From: Diaphorobacter aerolatus
GTDB taxonomy: Bacteria > Pseudomonadota > Gammaproteobacteria > Burkholderiales > Burkholderiaceae_C
Direction of reading: 5' to 3'
NCBI RefSeq assembly: GCF_014489535.1
Contig: NZ_CP060783.1
Location: 4,485,501 to 4,549,500, forward strand
Length of the DNA: 64,000 nucleotides
The notes beneath the pieces were generated by a model. That model worked only from the letters and a program-made list of their open reading frames with translations. It was not told the origin of the DNA and made no database searches. Both the position numbers and the translations under genes were made by a program. Below, in pieces: positions 15,548-25,000 of the stretch. Position 1 is the first letter of the stretch; each line of letters starts with the position of its first letter.

Positions 15548-16389
15548 TCAGTGGCGCGGGCCTTGTTGAATGCGGCTGCGCAGCCAGTTGGACACCAGAT
15601 CGGCCGCGATCACCATCACAGTGATGACGATGATGCAGGTGGCGGTTTCCTGATAGCGGAACAGCTTGAGACTCGATACCAGCTCAAAGCCCAGACCGCC
15701 CGCGCCGACCATGCCCAGCACGGTGGCCGAGCGCAGGTTGACCTCAAAGCGATACAGCACGACGGCTATCCAGGCGGTGATGACCTGCGGCACCACGCCA
15801 AACGCGATGATCTGCAACTGGCTGGCACCGGTGCTTCGCAGGGCCTGTAGTGGACCGTCGTCGATTTCCTCGATGGCCTCGGCAAAGAACTTGCCGAGCA
15901 TGCCCATGCCGTGCAGCGCGAGTGCCAGCACTCCGGGGAACGGACCCAGACCCACGGCAGAGACGAACACCAGCGCCAGAATCAGCTCGTTGATGCTGCG
16001 GATCACGTTGAGAAACTGGCGCGTGATGCGGCGAAGCCAGTGCCAGCCATGCAGATTGCTCGCCGCGATGAAGGACAGCGGCAGCGCCAGAATCACCGAC
16101 AGCAAGGTGCCCCAGATCGCAATCTGTATGGTCTCGAGCGCAGGAGCCCATAAGCGGGGCAAGATGCCGAGATCGGGGGCACGGAGCGCGCCAGGAAATC
16201 GCCGATCTGCGGCATGCCGTTGGCCAGTTCGCCCCAGCTCATTTGCGCGCCACCGGCGCTCCAGTGCAGCACCCAGCCAATCGCCAGTGCCAGCGCGGCA
16301 TAGCCGAGCCAGCCACCGGCGCTCGCGGGGCGCGCGGCGGTCCACTGCCAGGCATCGCGTCGCGCATTCAGGGCTTGAGCGTTCGTCAT
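15548..16389 (-). CDS. phnE: Phosphonate ABC transporter permease PhnE (frameshifted)
   Basis: An inner-membrane permease of about 280 residues. The start is the ATG at 16389 (MTNAQALNARRDAW), overlapping the phnC stop by 4 bp. Helices include GYAALALAIGWVLHW, IAIWGTLLSVILALPLSF and IIVITVMVIAADL. The permease EAA-type loop contains EAIEEIDDGPLQALRSTGAS. A G5 run (16175-16179) lacks one base, breaking the frame after FLARSVPP; restored, it continues DLGILPRLWAP. It partners PhnC (ATPase) and PhnD (binding protein). Confidence 0.88.
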
Positions 16390-17231
16390 CGCGCGCCTCC
16401 TGCCGATACCGCTACGGACGATGTGTTGGCCGCAAACCAGCGACCTTTTGTCGCCGGGGCTTCCTCGAAGTCATGAGACCTCGCGGCACTACCGCCAGCC
16501 TGTGGCGCTGCGTGATAAATCGCCTCGAGCGCCGCTTCGTCGAGATCATCCGGCGCGCCGTTGAACACCATGCGTCCCTGCGCGAGGCCGACGACGCGGT
16601 CGCCAAACTCCCTGGCGTAATCCACCTGATGCAGGTTGCAGACCACCGCAATGCCCAGCTCGCGCGTGGCATCGCGCAGGTATTGCAGCACGCTGCGTGC
16701 GGTCTTGGGATCCAGACTCGCCACGGGCTCGTCGGCCAAGATCACCTGGGGCTGCTGGGCCAGCGCGCGGGCAATGCCCACGCGCTGCATTTGCCCGCCG
16801 GACAGCGCCTGGGTCCGTTCATGCGCCTTGTGGGCCAGGCCCACGCGCTCCAGACACTGGTCGGCCAATGCGACGTCGCTCTGGCGGAACCATTGCAGTA
16901 CCGAGGCCAGCGTTCCCACCTGCCCGAGGCGACCCGTCAGCACGTTCTTGCGCACCGACAGGCGCTGCACCAGATTGTGGTGCTGGAACACCATGGCCAC
17001 ATGGCGTGCCAGTTCGCGGCGCGAGTGCTTTTGCATCAGGTCGATGCCGCCGACATGGAGCGTGCCGCTGTCCGGCGTGTTCAGGCCGTTCATGCAGCGC
17101 AGCAGCGTTGATTTTCCGGCGCCCGACAGGCCCAGCATCACGACGAACTCACCGGCCTTCACATCCATGTCGATGCCATGCAGCACGTGGTTGTTGCGGT
17201 AGCTCTTGCGAAGGTTCCGGATGGTGATCAT
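16386..17231 (-). CDS. phnC: Phosphonate ABC transporter ATPase PhnC
   Basis: 281 residues. Walker A GLSGAGKSTLL, signature LSGGQMQRVGIARAL and Walker B VILADEPVASLDP are all present, giving a complete import ATPase. It overlaps phnD (stop at 17228) and phnE (start at 16389) by 4 bp each, indicating tight translational coupling. It energises uptake of phosphonates captured by PhnD. The C-terminal extension (EEAPATKGRWFAANTSS) is divergent. Confidence 0.95.
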   Translation of the reverse strand: MITIRNLRKSYRNNHVLHGIDMDVKAGEFVVMLGLSGAGKSTLLRCMNGLNTPDSGTLHVGGIDLMQKHSRRELARHVAMVFQHHNLVQRLSVRKNVLTGRLGQVGTLASVLQWFRQSDVALADQCLERVGLAHKAHERTQALSGGQMQRVGIARALAQQPQVILADEPVASLDPKTARSVLQYLRDATRELGIAVVCNLHQVDYAREFGDRVVGLAQGRMVFNGAPDDLDEAALEAIYHAAPQAGGSAARSHDFEEAPATKGRWFAANTSSVAVSAGGAR

Positions 17232-18103
17232 TTCATCTTCCCCAGATCGAGTTTCAGGACCTTGGCGGTCTGGCGCACCACGTCGTACGCCTGGTCATTG
17301 GTGGGCGCGAAGCCGTTGAGCACACCCTGATCGCCCCAGGGAAGGTCCTTGATGTCGGCCATCGCCGCAGCAACCTTCTGCTTGGTGGCGGCGTCCAGAT
17401 TCTTGCGCCAGACCATGGGTGATTCGGGAATCGGCTGGGAGCGCCAGACTACCGTGAAGTCTTCGCGCTTGACCAGTCCCTTGTTGACCGCGGAATCCAG
17501 AATCCGGTCGGCCACTGCGGCCGCATCGACCTTGTTGTTGGCGACGGCCATGATGCTGGCGTCGTGCGATCCCGAAAAAATCACGCGCGAAAATCCCTTG
17601 TCCGCATCAAAGCCTTCGCTCATCAATCCGGCCTTCGGAAACAGGTGACCCGAGGCTGAACTCGGGTCCACAAATGCAAAGGTGTGGCCCTTGAGCTGGG
17701 CGACGGTCTGAAGGCCCTTGTCCTTGCGAGCGATGATCTGGCTGTGATAGCTGCTCGTGCCGGTCTTCTTGGTCACGGCGACGGCAAAGGCTTCGGCTCC
17801 CGCCACCTCGCTCGCCAGCACATACGAGAACGGGCCAAGGTAGGCAATATCGAGCTTGCCCGAACGCAGCGCCTCGATCACACCGTTGTAGTCATTGGCC
17901 ACGAAGGGCTTGACCTTCATGCCGGTCTTCGCAGCGAGTTGGTCCATCACCTGCTGGCTGGCGCGAATCATGGCCTGCGCGTCTTCCGAAGGGATCAGGC
18001 CGACGCGCAGTTCAGTGGGCTGCTGGGCCAACGCGGCACTTGTCACCACCAGGGAAAGACTTGCAACGACGCCTTTCAGCCAGGCTTTACGGGTCATCTT
18101 CAT
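17228..18103 (-). CDS. phnD: Phosphonate-binding periplasmic protein PhnD
   Basis: About 291 residues from the ATG at 18103 (MKMTRKAWLKG), which gives a proper signal peptide ending in SAALAQ. The family motifs VGLIPSEDAQAMIRAS, VIEALRSGKLDIAYLGPFSY and FVDPSSASGHLFPKAGL fit PhnD/PtxB-type binding proteins. It is the first gene of the operon and is divergent from a LysR regulator across about 150 bp. Confidence 0.93.
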   Translation of the reverse strand: MKMTRKAWLKGVVASLSLVVTSAALAQQPTELRVGLIPSEDAQAMIRASQQVMDQLAAKTGMKVKPFVANDYNGVIEALRSGKLDIAYLGPFSYVLASEVAGAEAFAVAVTKKTGTSSYHSQIIARKDKGLQTVAQLKGHTFAFVDPSSASGHLFPKAGLMSEGFDADKGFSRVIFSGSHDASIMAVANNKVDAAAVADRILDSAVNKGLVKREDFTVVWRSQPIPESPMVWRKNLDAATKQKVAAAMADIKDLPWGDQGVLNGFAPTNDQAYDVVRQTAKVLKLDLGKMK

Positions 18104-18255
18104 GGAGTACATCCTTTGCGTTTCGATCAGGCTCATCGCGATGTGTGGTGCGATAGGGCGAATGCTACGCACGACATATTTCTGCAACGTGAAAGTTTCA
18201 GAATCGCTTTTGACACTTTCCATAGATCGAAGCTTGAGATGATTTTTTCCTTTTC

Positions 18256-19105
18256 ATGAGCACCGCCCGTTACCGCGCCTTCGTCGCCGTGGCCCAGCAG
18301 GGCAGCCTCAGCGCCGCCGCGCGCGTGCTGGGCCTGAGCCAACCCACGGTATCGAGCCAGATCGCCGCGCTGGAGCGGCAAAGCCAGGTGGAGCTGTTTC
18401 ACCGTCAGGGCTACCGCATGTCGTTGACGGGGCAGGGCACAAGCTGATGTCGCTCGCGCAGAAGCTGCTCGCGCTGGAGTCGGAGGCGGATTTCTTTCTG
18501 CGCGACTCGGGCAAGCTCAATCAGGGGAACTCAAGATCGGCGCCGTGGGGCCGTTTCATGTGATCGAGATGGTCGCGGCGTATCGCTCGCGTCATCCGGG
18601 TATGCAACTGTCCATCCGCATGGGCAATTCGCAGCAGGTGCTGCACGACCTTGAAAACTACACGACCGATGTGGCCGTGCTTGCGGGTTCATATGACCGA
18701 ACGGATTTGCTGGCTCGCGAGTACGCGCGGCATGCGGTGATTCTTTTTGCCCACGTGACGCACCCCCTCGCGCGGCACGATCAGGTCGATATTTCCGAAC
18801 TGCAGGGCCAGCCGTTGTTGATGCGCGAGCGGGGTTCAACCACGCGCGTTGCCCTTGAAGCAGCGCTGAACGCTGCGGGCATCAAACCTCACCTGCAACT
18901 TGAAATTGGCAGCCGCGAGGCCATCCGTGAGGCTGTGATACGCGGGCTCGGCATTGGCGCGGTATCGGAAGCCGAGTTCATTCCCGATCCCCGCATCAAG
19001 CCGATACGCATCGCCGCTGCACCCGCCTGCACGACAACCTACGTCTATTGCATGAAGGAACGCAGCGACAGCATCTTGATACGGTCGTTTTGGGATGCGA
19101 TTTGA
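18256..19105 (+). CDS. LysR-family regulator of the phosphonate operon (two frameshifts)
   Basis: The N-terminal helix-turn-helix (FVAVAQQGSLSAAARVLGLS, QPTVSSQIAALE) is followed by an effector domain (HVIEMVAAYRSRHPGMQLS). The frame breaks at GGG 18435-18437 and GGGG 18524-18527. One G restored at each gives MSLTGQGHKLMSLAQKLL and LNQGELKIGAVGPFHV, a continuous protein of about 283 residues. It is divergent from phnD, the usual place of the activator of 2-AEP/phosphonate catabolic operons. The effector is probably a phosphonate (inferred). Confidence 0.85.
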
Positions 19106-19636
19106 ACCCGGCTGCGCAGAGCCCTCAAACTCCCTGAGCTTGTCCTTGCGCTCGATGTCTTCCCAGATTTCGTTCGCCCGCCGCCATGCGGCCTGCGCAG
19201 CCGGTTCCGCGCTGTCCCAATCCATACGGCTCGCGCCACGCTCGGCAGACCATTTGTCGCGCCACTCTGTGCGCACAGTGTCCCAATCGGTCTTGCCTTC
19301 GGCGCGGCTGGTATAGCCAGCGCGGTATGCAGGTTCGTAGTCTTCGTAGGTATAGCTGTCGGAGTAATACGGTTCCGCTGCGTAGCGCTCTTTCCAGTAG
19401 GCATCTTCCTGCGATGGATCGAACGACTCGGCAATCTTGCTGCCCGCAAAGCCGCCTACCACGGCGCCCACCACGGCACCGACAGCGGCGGTCACCGGGC
19501 CTCCGATCATGCCCGCCGCAGCTCCGGCCGCAGCGCCACCGGCGACTCCGACGCCCGCACCCACGCGGGTCGCGGTGGTGTCATCGTCCACTTTTCCGCT
19601 TGGCGGTGGTGTCTTCTTGTCTTGAGAATCGGTCAT
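18836..19636 (-). CDS. Glycine-zipper protein with acidic C-terminal domain
   Basis: The start is the ATG at 19636 (MTDSQDKKTPPPSGK), preceded by GGAAGGGG. A Gly/Ala-rich zipper (GAAAGMIGGPVTAAVGAVVG) predicts a membrane-associated hairpin. Tyr/Glu/Trp-rich repeats follow (YWKERYAAEPYYSDSYTYED, WDTVRTEWRDKW). The family is common in Burkholderiales, probably envelope or stress related, without a known function. The open frame runs 270 bp into the 3' end of the LysR gene; that part is probably not native and the true end is likely near 19100, perhaps hidden by another frameshift. Confidence 0.65.
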   Translation of the reverse strand: MTDSQDKKTPPPSGKVDDDTTATRVGAGVGVAGGAAAGAAAGMIGGPVTAAVGAVVGAVVGGFAGSKIAESFDPSQEDAYWKERYAAEPYYSDSYTYEDYEPAYRAGYTSRAEGKTDWDTVRTEWRDKWSAERGASRMDWDSAEPAAQAAWRRANEIWEDIERKDKLREFEGSAQPGSNRIPKRPYQDAVAAFLHAIDVGCRAGGCSGDAYRLDAGIGNELGFRYRANAEPAYHSLTDGLAAANFKLQVRFDARSVQRCFKGNARG

Positions 19637-19744
19637 TTTGTGCCCCTTCCATGTGGGTGAACTTGCGGGTGAAAGACAGTGTGCGCTGTGGCGCTTGACG
19701 CGTGCTGCCCTGATCGCAATCTTGTACAACGCAATGCAGACAAT

Positions 19745-19768
19745 GAAAAGCCCGTTCAATACGGGCTG
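19745..19768 (-). terminator. Intrinsic terminator
   Basis: AGCCCGT and ACGGGCT form a 7-bp stem followed on the minus strand by TTTTC. It lies about 20 bp downstream of the Gln-rich small gene. Confidence 0.65.
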
Positions 19769-19787
19769 GAATCAGAGCAAGTCAACG

Positions 19788-19918
19788 TCATTGTTGCTGC
19801 TGCTGATCTTCTTGCTGCTGGCGCTCTTGCGGGCTCACCTGGCCGGGCTTTGTTGCTGCTGCTGTGGTGCAGGACGCTGCTGGCCGGGGCTCTGGTTGGG
19901 GGTCTGCGGATTGCTCAT
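19788..19918 (-). CDS. Small glutamine-rich protein (frameshifted)
   Basis: From the ATG at 19918 the frame reads MSNPQTPNQSPGQQRP, followed by a run of glutamines. It breaks near 19841-19847, where one base restored gives SPGQVSPQERQQQEDQQQQQ and a stop at 19788 (43 residues). GGAGACAG upstream is a fair ribosome binding site, and a terminator lies just downstream, so the small gene is credible. Low complexity; function unknown. Confidence 0.5.
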
Positions 19919-20183
19919 GTCTGTCTCCGGTTGTGTACTTCGTGCCGCAATTTCTTCAGGGCACGACCGAAGGTTAAACAGCGCGCGTCTTCGTGCATGT
20001 AGTCCGAATTCTCGCCGCCGTGCGAGTCAGTCGCGACGGCAACCGTCGTGGGCAAAAGCCTTCCTCGAAGGAGGATATTCGCGCTGTAGGAATGCGCTTT
20101 CGCGAACGGTCACCATCGATACATGTACGACGCTTTGCGTTCGCGGCACGATGATGAAATGTCCACCAACTCAGGAGGCGATC

Positions 20184-20555
20184 ATGGATGAAGCCAAAGG
20201 CCTGTTGTTACGACTCGAAGCCCAATTCTGGGAAGCCATGACGCGGCAGGATGCGCAAGCGGGTATCGACCTTTTGCATGAACCGGCCATCATGGTGACG
20301 GGACGCGGTGTGATGCAGTTCGGCCACGAGGAATATCGCAAGATGGCCGAGGGCGACGCGGTGCGCATTCTGTCGTTCGACATGACCGACGAAACCGTCT
20401 TGTTCCCTCGTGAAGATGTTGCCTGTGTCACCTACAAGGTGAAGGTGAAAACCAGCACTGGCGAATTCGACGCGTTTGAGTCGACCACGTGGGTCAAGAC
20501 GGACGGGCTGTGGAAGTGCGTGCTGCATACGGAAACCACGGCAGATTCCAAGTGA
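20184..20555 (+). CDS. NTF2-like (DUF4440) protein
   Basis: 123 residues from the ATG at 20184, which follows AGGAGGCGATC. The fold pattern EAQFWEAMTRQDAQAGIDLL, then MVTGRGVMQFGHEEYRKMAE and a beta sheet ending in WVKTDGLWKCVLHTET, is typical of the SnoaL/DUF4440 NTF2-like superfamily. Members bind small ligands or act as small enzymes; none can be named here. Isolated gene. Confidence 0.8.
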   Translation: MDEAKGLLLRLEAQFWEAMTRQDAQAGIDLLHEPAIMVTGRGVMQFGHEEYRKMAEGDAVRILSFDMTDETVLFPREDVACVTYKVKVKTSTGEFDAFESTTWVKTDGLWKCVLHTETTADSK

Positions 20556-20603
20556 TCCCTGACGAGCGTTGTTAAACTTCGGGCGCTTTTCTCAAGGGGT
20601 TCC

Positions 20604-21038
20604 ATGCCATTCGCGATTCGCTCACTCTTCATTGCATTCCCGGTTTTCGTTGCAGGCTTTTCCATGGCTGCGTCGGCGGTAGAGCCCTCGGATCCGCGTC
20701 GTGACTATGCGGACACCATGATGCTTTGCAATGCGCACACGCTGCTCCTGCAGATGTACGCCAAGGGCGATGTTCCGGCCCGCGTTCCCAAGCCGGCCAA
20801 CTATCGCGATCTGGCTTATCAGATCGGTGGCAAGGAGTATGTGCAGGAACGCATTGACTCCAGTGCCGTGCGCGATCTGGCGCTTGGACAGCTCGAAGAC
20901 CTGCTCAAGACCAAGCCCTATGGCGAGCTGACCGAGAAAGAGCGTGACGACCACACCTACGCGGCGTGGACCAGCATTCTCAATGTGTGCAATGAGCGCG
21001 CGCTGAAGCGACCGCGCGCAGCCACTCGCAAGAAATAA
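20604..21038 (+). CDS. Hypothetical exported protein
   Basis: 144 residues with a clear signal peptide (RSLFIAFPVFVAGFSMAASA, cleavage near AVEP). The mature part has two cysteines (MMLCNAH, LNVCNERA) that could form a disulfide, and ends in a basic tail. It lies just upstream of the cobalamin riboswitch but is not part of that operon. No family recognised. Confidence 0.65.
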   Translation: MPFAIRSLFIAFPVFVAGFSMAASAVEPSDPRRDYADTMMLCNAHTLLLQMYAKGDVPARVPKPANYRDLAYQIGGKEYVQERIDSSAVRDLALGQLEDLLKTKPYGELTEKERDDHTYAAWTSILNVCNERALKRPRAATRKK

Positions 21039-21099
21039 GCGGCTGAAACGGGTTGGAATAACGCGATCATCCGCGCGAACATGACGTAAAATCCTCGCA

Positions 21100-21327
21100 A
21101 ACTTCAGGTGCTTCACGGCGCGTTCTGCGCCTTGAAGTGAAACGGGAAGCAGGTGAGTGAATTGTTTGTCCGATCCACTATTCCTGCACTGCACCCGCAA
21201 CGGTAAGCAAAGACGTTGAAACGCAAGTCCATCGCCCATGCGATGGCAGCCACTGCAAAAAGCGGGAAGGTGCGTGTCAGCCTCGACCTCAATGGTCGAA
21301 CTTTGCAAGTCCGGAGACCGGCCTGAT
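21100..21327 (+). promoter_or_regulatory. Cobalamin (AdoCbl) riboswitch
   Basis: The conserved elements appear in order: TTCAGGTGCTTC, GAAACGGGAAGCAGGTG, the CTGCACCCGCAACGGTAA core and, at the 3' end, the B12 box AAGTCCGGAGACCGGCCT. It precedes the cob operon and should repress corrin synthesis when coenzyme B12 is plentiful. The 21328-21581 stretch behind it is probably leader; no convincing gene is seen there. Confidence 0.95.
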
Positions 21328-21581
21328 GTGTTCAAGGCGCAGCGGGAGTGCATGCGGCCTGATGGGTTTCGCACGTGAGTGCGAGCCGGTCTTCGCTTCT
21401 TTTTCTCTCTCCTGCACATTTCATCACGCATGCGGCCCGGGTTGTGGCCGGATGCCTTGGGGTATTGCATGGCGCGAGAGTCTTGCCACTGTTTCTGTTT
21501 TGCACGGGTTGTCGTTCCCGTCGCGCACCGTGCATCTGCCGCGCGGGCACTGCCTGCCGCGTCCCTGTGTTGAGCACCGGT

Positions 21582-22802
21582 ATGTTCAAAACCCAGGGCT
21601 GGTGTCCAACCGCGTGGCAGCCCATGCGTTCGCAGGATGGCTGGATCATGCGAGTGCGCCCGCATTGCGCCTCGGTCAGCGTTGCGCAGTGGCGAGTGTT
21701 GGCGGCGCTGGCGCTGTCGAGTGCGGAGCCGCAGATCGAGCTGACGCGGCTTGGCAACCTGCAATTGCGCGGGGTGAAGGACACCGATCTGGCCCGCGTG
21801 CGCAGGGACCTGATCGATGCGCAACTGGTGCCCGCAGACGCCGATGCCGACCTCGCTCCACCCGTGCATTGCACGCCGTTCTATCGCCATGGCGATGCGG
21901 TGCATTCGCTGGCGAGCGCGGTGGCCCGCGCGGTGGTCGACCATCTGGGGCCGCGTGCATTGAATCGCGAAGGAATCGATGCGTTGGCGAGCAAATTCGG
22001 CATCGTGGTGGATGATGATCGGCGGCTGCTTGCAGGCATGCAGGCTGACATCGATCTGTGGGTGAATATGCAAGGGCAATACGGCCTGCTGGCTGCCGAT
22101 TTTGTTGAACCCGTGTTCTTTGACGATGAAGAACGCGTGGTCGCCGCCGCAATCGACAAGGCGCGCTGGTTCGCGCGCAGGCGCATGCGCATATCGCATT
22201 CACCGACACGACTGCGCGGTGTGGTGCAGTCCGGGCGAACCCCACTGGTATCGAACGGCGTACCCATGCTGCCAGGACCGTTGACGGCAAACGCGCGAAT
22301 CGTCGGCCTACCCCTCGGGCGTATCGATGCCCAAGCGATGCTGGCTGCCGCGCATTCACTGCCCGATTCCGCAGAGCTGCGTGTGACGCCCTGGCGCTCT
22401 CTGTTGATGACCGGCGAATCGTTGCAGGTCGAGGCCCATCCCTTTCACGACGAAACGCGCTGGATCGTTCGCGCGGACGACGCCCGTTTGCGCGTGTCCA
22501 CCTGCGCGGGCGCGCCGCGCTGCGAGCAAGGGGTTTTTGCTGCGCAACAACTGTCGTCGTCAATCGCGTCTCATCTGCCAGCGGGTGCGCACGTGCATGT
22601 GAGCGGCTGCGCCAAGCTCTGCGCGCTCTCGGCCGATGCGACGGTCCTGGTGGTGGCCGACGCGGTGAACGACGATGGCCGCGTGGTGCTGAGCATCGAC
22701 AAACCGGAACGACGAAGACCGGCGCCATTGCAAATACCGCTGAACACCTTGCAGGAATCGCCGCAGATCATTCGAGACCTCATCCATGACCTACACCTAT
22801 GA
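21582..22802 (+). CDS. cobG: Precorrin-3B synthase CobG
   Basis: An O2-dependent Fe4S4/siroheme-type enzyme converting precorrin-3A to precorrin-3B in the aerobic pathway. About 406 residues from the ATG at 21582 (MFKTQGWCPTAWQP); frames remain open upstream, so the start is not certain. The cluster motif CAGAPRCEQG plus HVSGCAKLC near the C-terminus, and the KGWCP-like N-terminus, are characteristic. It is the first gene after the riboswitch and overlaps cobH by 17 bp. CobG marks an oxygen-requiring route. Confidence 0.88.
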   Translation: MFKTQGWCPTAWQPMRSQDGWIMRVRPHCASVSVAQWRVLAALALSSAEPQIELTRLGNLQLRGVKDTDLARVRRDLIDAQLVPADADADLAPPVHCTPFYRHGDAVHSLASAVARAVVDHLGPRALNREGIDALASKFGIVVDDDRRLLAGMQADIDLWVNMQGQYGLLAADFVEPVFFDDEERVVAAAIDKARWFARRRMRISHSPTRLRGVVQSGRTPLVSNGVPMLPGPLTANARIVGLPLGRIDAQAMLAAAHSLPDSAELRVTPWRSLLMTGESLQVEAHPFHDETRWIVRADDARLRVSTCAGAPRCEQGVFAAQQLSSSIASHLPAGAHVHVSGCAKLCALSADATVLVVADAVNDDGRVVLSIDKPERRRPAPLQIPLNTLQESPQIIRDLIHDLHL

Positions 22803-23414
22803 AACGCGCGGTGAAGCGATCTACCGGCAATCCTTCTCCATCATCCGCAGCGAGGCCGCGCTTGACCGATTCACCGCGTTGGAAGAGCGCATTGTCTGCC
22901 GGATGATTCACGCCGCAGGCATGGTGGAGCTTGCGGCACATGTGCATTTTTCTGCGGAATTCGCTGTGGCTGCGGAGCGCGCGATCCAGCGCGGTGCGGT
23001 GATTCTCTGCGATGCGCGCATGGTCAGCGAAGGCATCACGCGCCAACGTCTTTCTGCGGGCAATCCTGTCATCTGCACCCTGCAGGATGAACGCGTCGCC
23101 GAACTCGCCACGCGCATGGGCAACACGCGCAGCGCGGCGGCGCTGGAGCTGTGGCGCGAGCAGCTCGCCGGTTCGTTGGTGGTCATAGGCAACGCGCCGA
23201 CGGCCCTGTTCCATCTGCTCAACATGCTGGAGGATCGGGCCTGCGCGCGTCCGGCGGCGATCATTGGTTTTCCGGTGGGCTTTGTCGGGCGGCTGAGTCC
23301 AAGGAGGCGCTGCGGGCATGGGGAGAGATTCCCTGGGCCATTGTGCAAGGCCGACTGGGCGGATCGGCGGTTGCGGTGGCTGCCGTGAACGCGCTGGCGA
23401 GCCCTGCCGAATGA
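22786..23414 (+). CDS. cobH: Precorrin-8X methylmutase CobH (frameshifted)
   Basis: Converts precorrin-8X to hydrogenobyrinic acid. Family motifs include SFSIIRSEAALDRF, the catalytic His in MIHAAGMVE, CDARMVSEGI, VIGNAPTALFHLLNM and IIGFPVGFVG. The frame breaks at GGG (23287-23289); one G restored gives GFVGAAESKEAL and the normal end NALASPAE, about 209 residues. It overlaps cobI by 4 bp. Confidence 0.92.
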
Positions 23415-24193
23415 GGGCGACCACGATGAGCAGGAACGAATGCCGAGGCCAAATCGTATGCCTGGGACTGGGTCCCGGTGATCCGGAACTGATGAGCGTG
23501 AAGGCCGACCGCATTCTGCGCAACGCCCGCCATGTGGCCTTTTTCCGCAAGCGCGGACACCCGGGCAAGGCGCGGCAACTGGTCACCGGCATGCTGCACG
23601 AGCAGGTGACTGAATATCCGATGGAGTATCCGATCACCACCGAAATCCCGGCGAGCGATCCGCGCTATGTCGCCCAGTTATCGGAGTTCTACAGAGGCTG
23701 GCAGGCGCGTTTGACCGAGCTGGCACGGGAAAAGGAGGTGATCGTTCTCTGTGAAGGTGACCCGTTTTTCTACGGTTCGTTCATGCATCTGTACATACGT
23801 TTGCGTGATGCCGGAGAGGTGCCCGTGCAGGTGCTTCCAGGCATACCCGGGATGGTGGGGTGCTGGCACGCCACGGGCATTCCGGTGACCTGGGGAGACG
23901 ATGCGATGAGCGTGTTGCCCGCAACCTTGCCCGATCTGCAACTGCGTCAGCACATGGAGTGCTCCGACGCGCTGGTCATCATGAAGGTGGGTCGGCATCT
24001 GGGACGGATTCGCAGCCTGCTTGCCGAACGGGGAACGCTCGACCGCGCCTGGCTGGTGATCAACGGAACCATGGAAGATCAACAGGTCATGCCGCTGCGC
24101 GACGCGCCCGAGCGCTGCCCGTATTTCGCCATCGTGATCGTTCATGGCCAGGGCAGGCGCCCGGCCGATGACATGCCGGTGGATGCGAGGTGA
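23411..24193 (+). CDS. cobI: Precorrin-2 C20-methyltransferase CobI
   Basis: 260 residues from the ATG at 23411, inside an ATGA overlap with cobH. An SAM-dependent tetrapyrrole methylase: LGLGPGDPELMSVKADRIL at the N-terminus, VLCEGDPFFYGSFMHLY for the GDP/SAM loop and VLPGIPGMVGCWHATGIP. It methylates C20 of precorrin-2. The stop overlaps the cobJ start by 4 bp. Confidence 0.95.
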   Translation: MRATTMSRNECRGQIVCLGLGPGDPELMSVKADRILRNARHVAFFRKRGHPGKARQLVTGMLHEQVTEYPMEYPITTEIPASDPRYVAQLSEFYRGWQARLTELAREKEVIVLCEGDPFFYGSFMHLYIRLRDAGEVPVQVLPGIPGMVGCWHATGIPVTWGDDAMSVLPATLPDLQLRQHMECSDALVIMKVGRHLGRIRSLLAERGTLDRAWLVINGTMEDQQVMPLRDAPERCPYFAIVIVHGQGRRPADDMPVDAR

Positions 24194-24972
24194 CGATGAA
24201 GACGGATTTGCCGGGGTGCCTCAGCATAGTGGGGCTCGGACCGGGGGCTGAGGGATTGTTGACGGATCAGGTGCGCGCGGCGATTTCCGACGCGTCCGAT
24301 GCGTTTGGTTATTTTCCTTATGTTGACCGGTTGTCGAGTCTTCAACATTTGCAATTGCATGCCAGCGACAACGGCGAGGAGTTAAGCCGTGCAAGCGAGG
24401 CGCTGAATCGGGCGTCAACGGGCAGGCGCGTGCTCCTGCTCTCGTCAGGAGATCCCGGTGTATTTGCGATGGCGAGCGCGGTGTTCGAGGCCTTGCAAGC
24501 GGCATCGCTCGAAGAGCGCGAGCGCTGGAGCCGTGTGGATATCCGGGTCCTGCCTGGCATCACCGCCATGCTGGCTGCGGCGGCGCGACTGGGTGCGCCA
24601 CTCGGACATGATTTCTGTGCGATCAATCTTTCGGACAATCTCAAGCCCGCATCCGTGATCGAGCGCCGCGTTCGCCTTGCGGCGCAGGCCGATTTTGCAA
24701 TGGCGTTCTACAACCCCGCCTCCAGAGCACGCCCTGAGGGATTTGCCCGCGCGCTGCGCGTTCTGCGTGAAGAATGCGAGCCCGGGCGATTGATCTGTTT
24801 TGCCCGCAACGTGAGCCGCGCGGATGAAACCCTTTGCGTGCATCGCCTCGACGCGGTGGATGCGTCGATGGCGGATATGCGCACCCTCGTCATCGTGGGC
24901 AACAGCCTGACGCAGCAGGTCGGTCGATATGTCTACACGCCGCGCAGTTATGGCGGGGCTGACCATGAGTGA
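24190..24972 (+). CDS. cobJ: Precorrin-3B C17-methyltransferase CobJ
   Basis: 260 residues. LSIVGLGPGAEGLLTDQV, LLSSGDPGVFAMASAVFE, VLPGITAMLAAAARLGAPLG and AFYNPASRARP are typical of CobJ/CbiH, which methylates C17 with ring contraction. It starts in an ATGA overlap with cobI. It is the last gene before the inverted cobK. Confidence 0.95.
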   Translation: MTMKTDLPGCLSIVGLGPGAEGLLTDQVRAAISDASDAFGYFPYVDRLSSLQHLQLHASDNGEELSRASEALNRASTGRRVLLLSSGDPGVFAMASAVFEALQAASLEERERWSRVDIRVLPGITAMLAAAARLGAPLGHDFCAINLSDNLKPASVIERRVRLAAQADFAMAFYNPASRARPEGFARALRVLREECEPGRLICFARNVSRADETLCVHRLDAVDASMADMRTLVIVGNSLTQQVGRYVYTPRSYGGADHE

Positions 24973-25000
24973 TTTCGCACGAATTCCGTTCGGCCCGCGG

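Noticed and set aside
15666..17111. 481-codon plus-strand frame across phnE and phnC
   Set aside because: Antisense to two ABC transporter genes with intact motifs.
18836..19100. C-terminal 90 residues of the glycine-zipper protein as real coding sequence
   Set aside because: It is fully antisense to the conserved LysR effector domain and has no matching domain; probably a frame run-on.
20622..22199. Long minus-strand open frame opposite the riboswitch and cobG
   Set aside because: Antisense to a riboswitch and a conserved gene, Arg/His-rich composition typical of GC-rich shadow frames.
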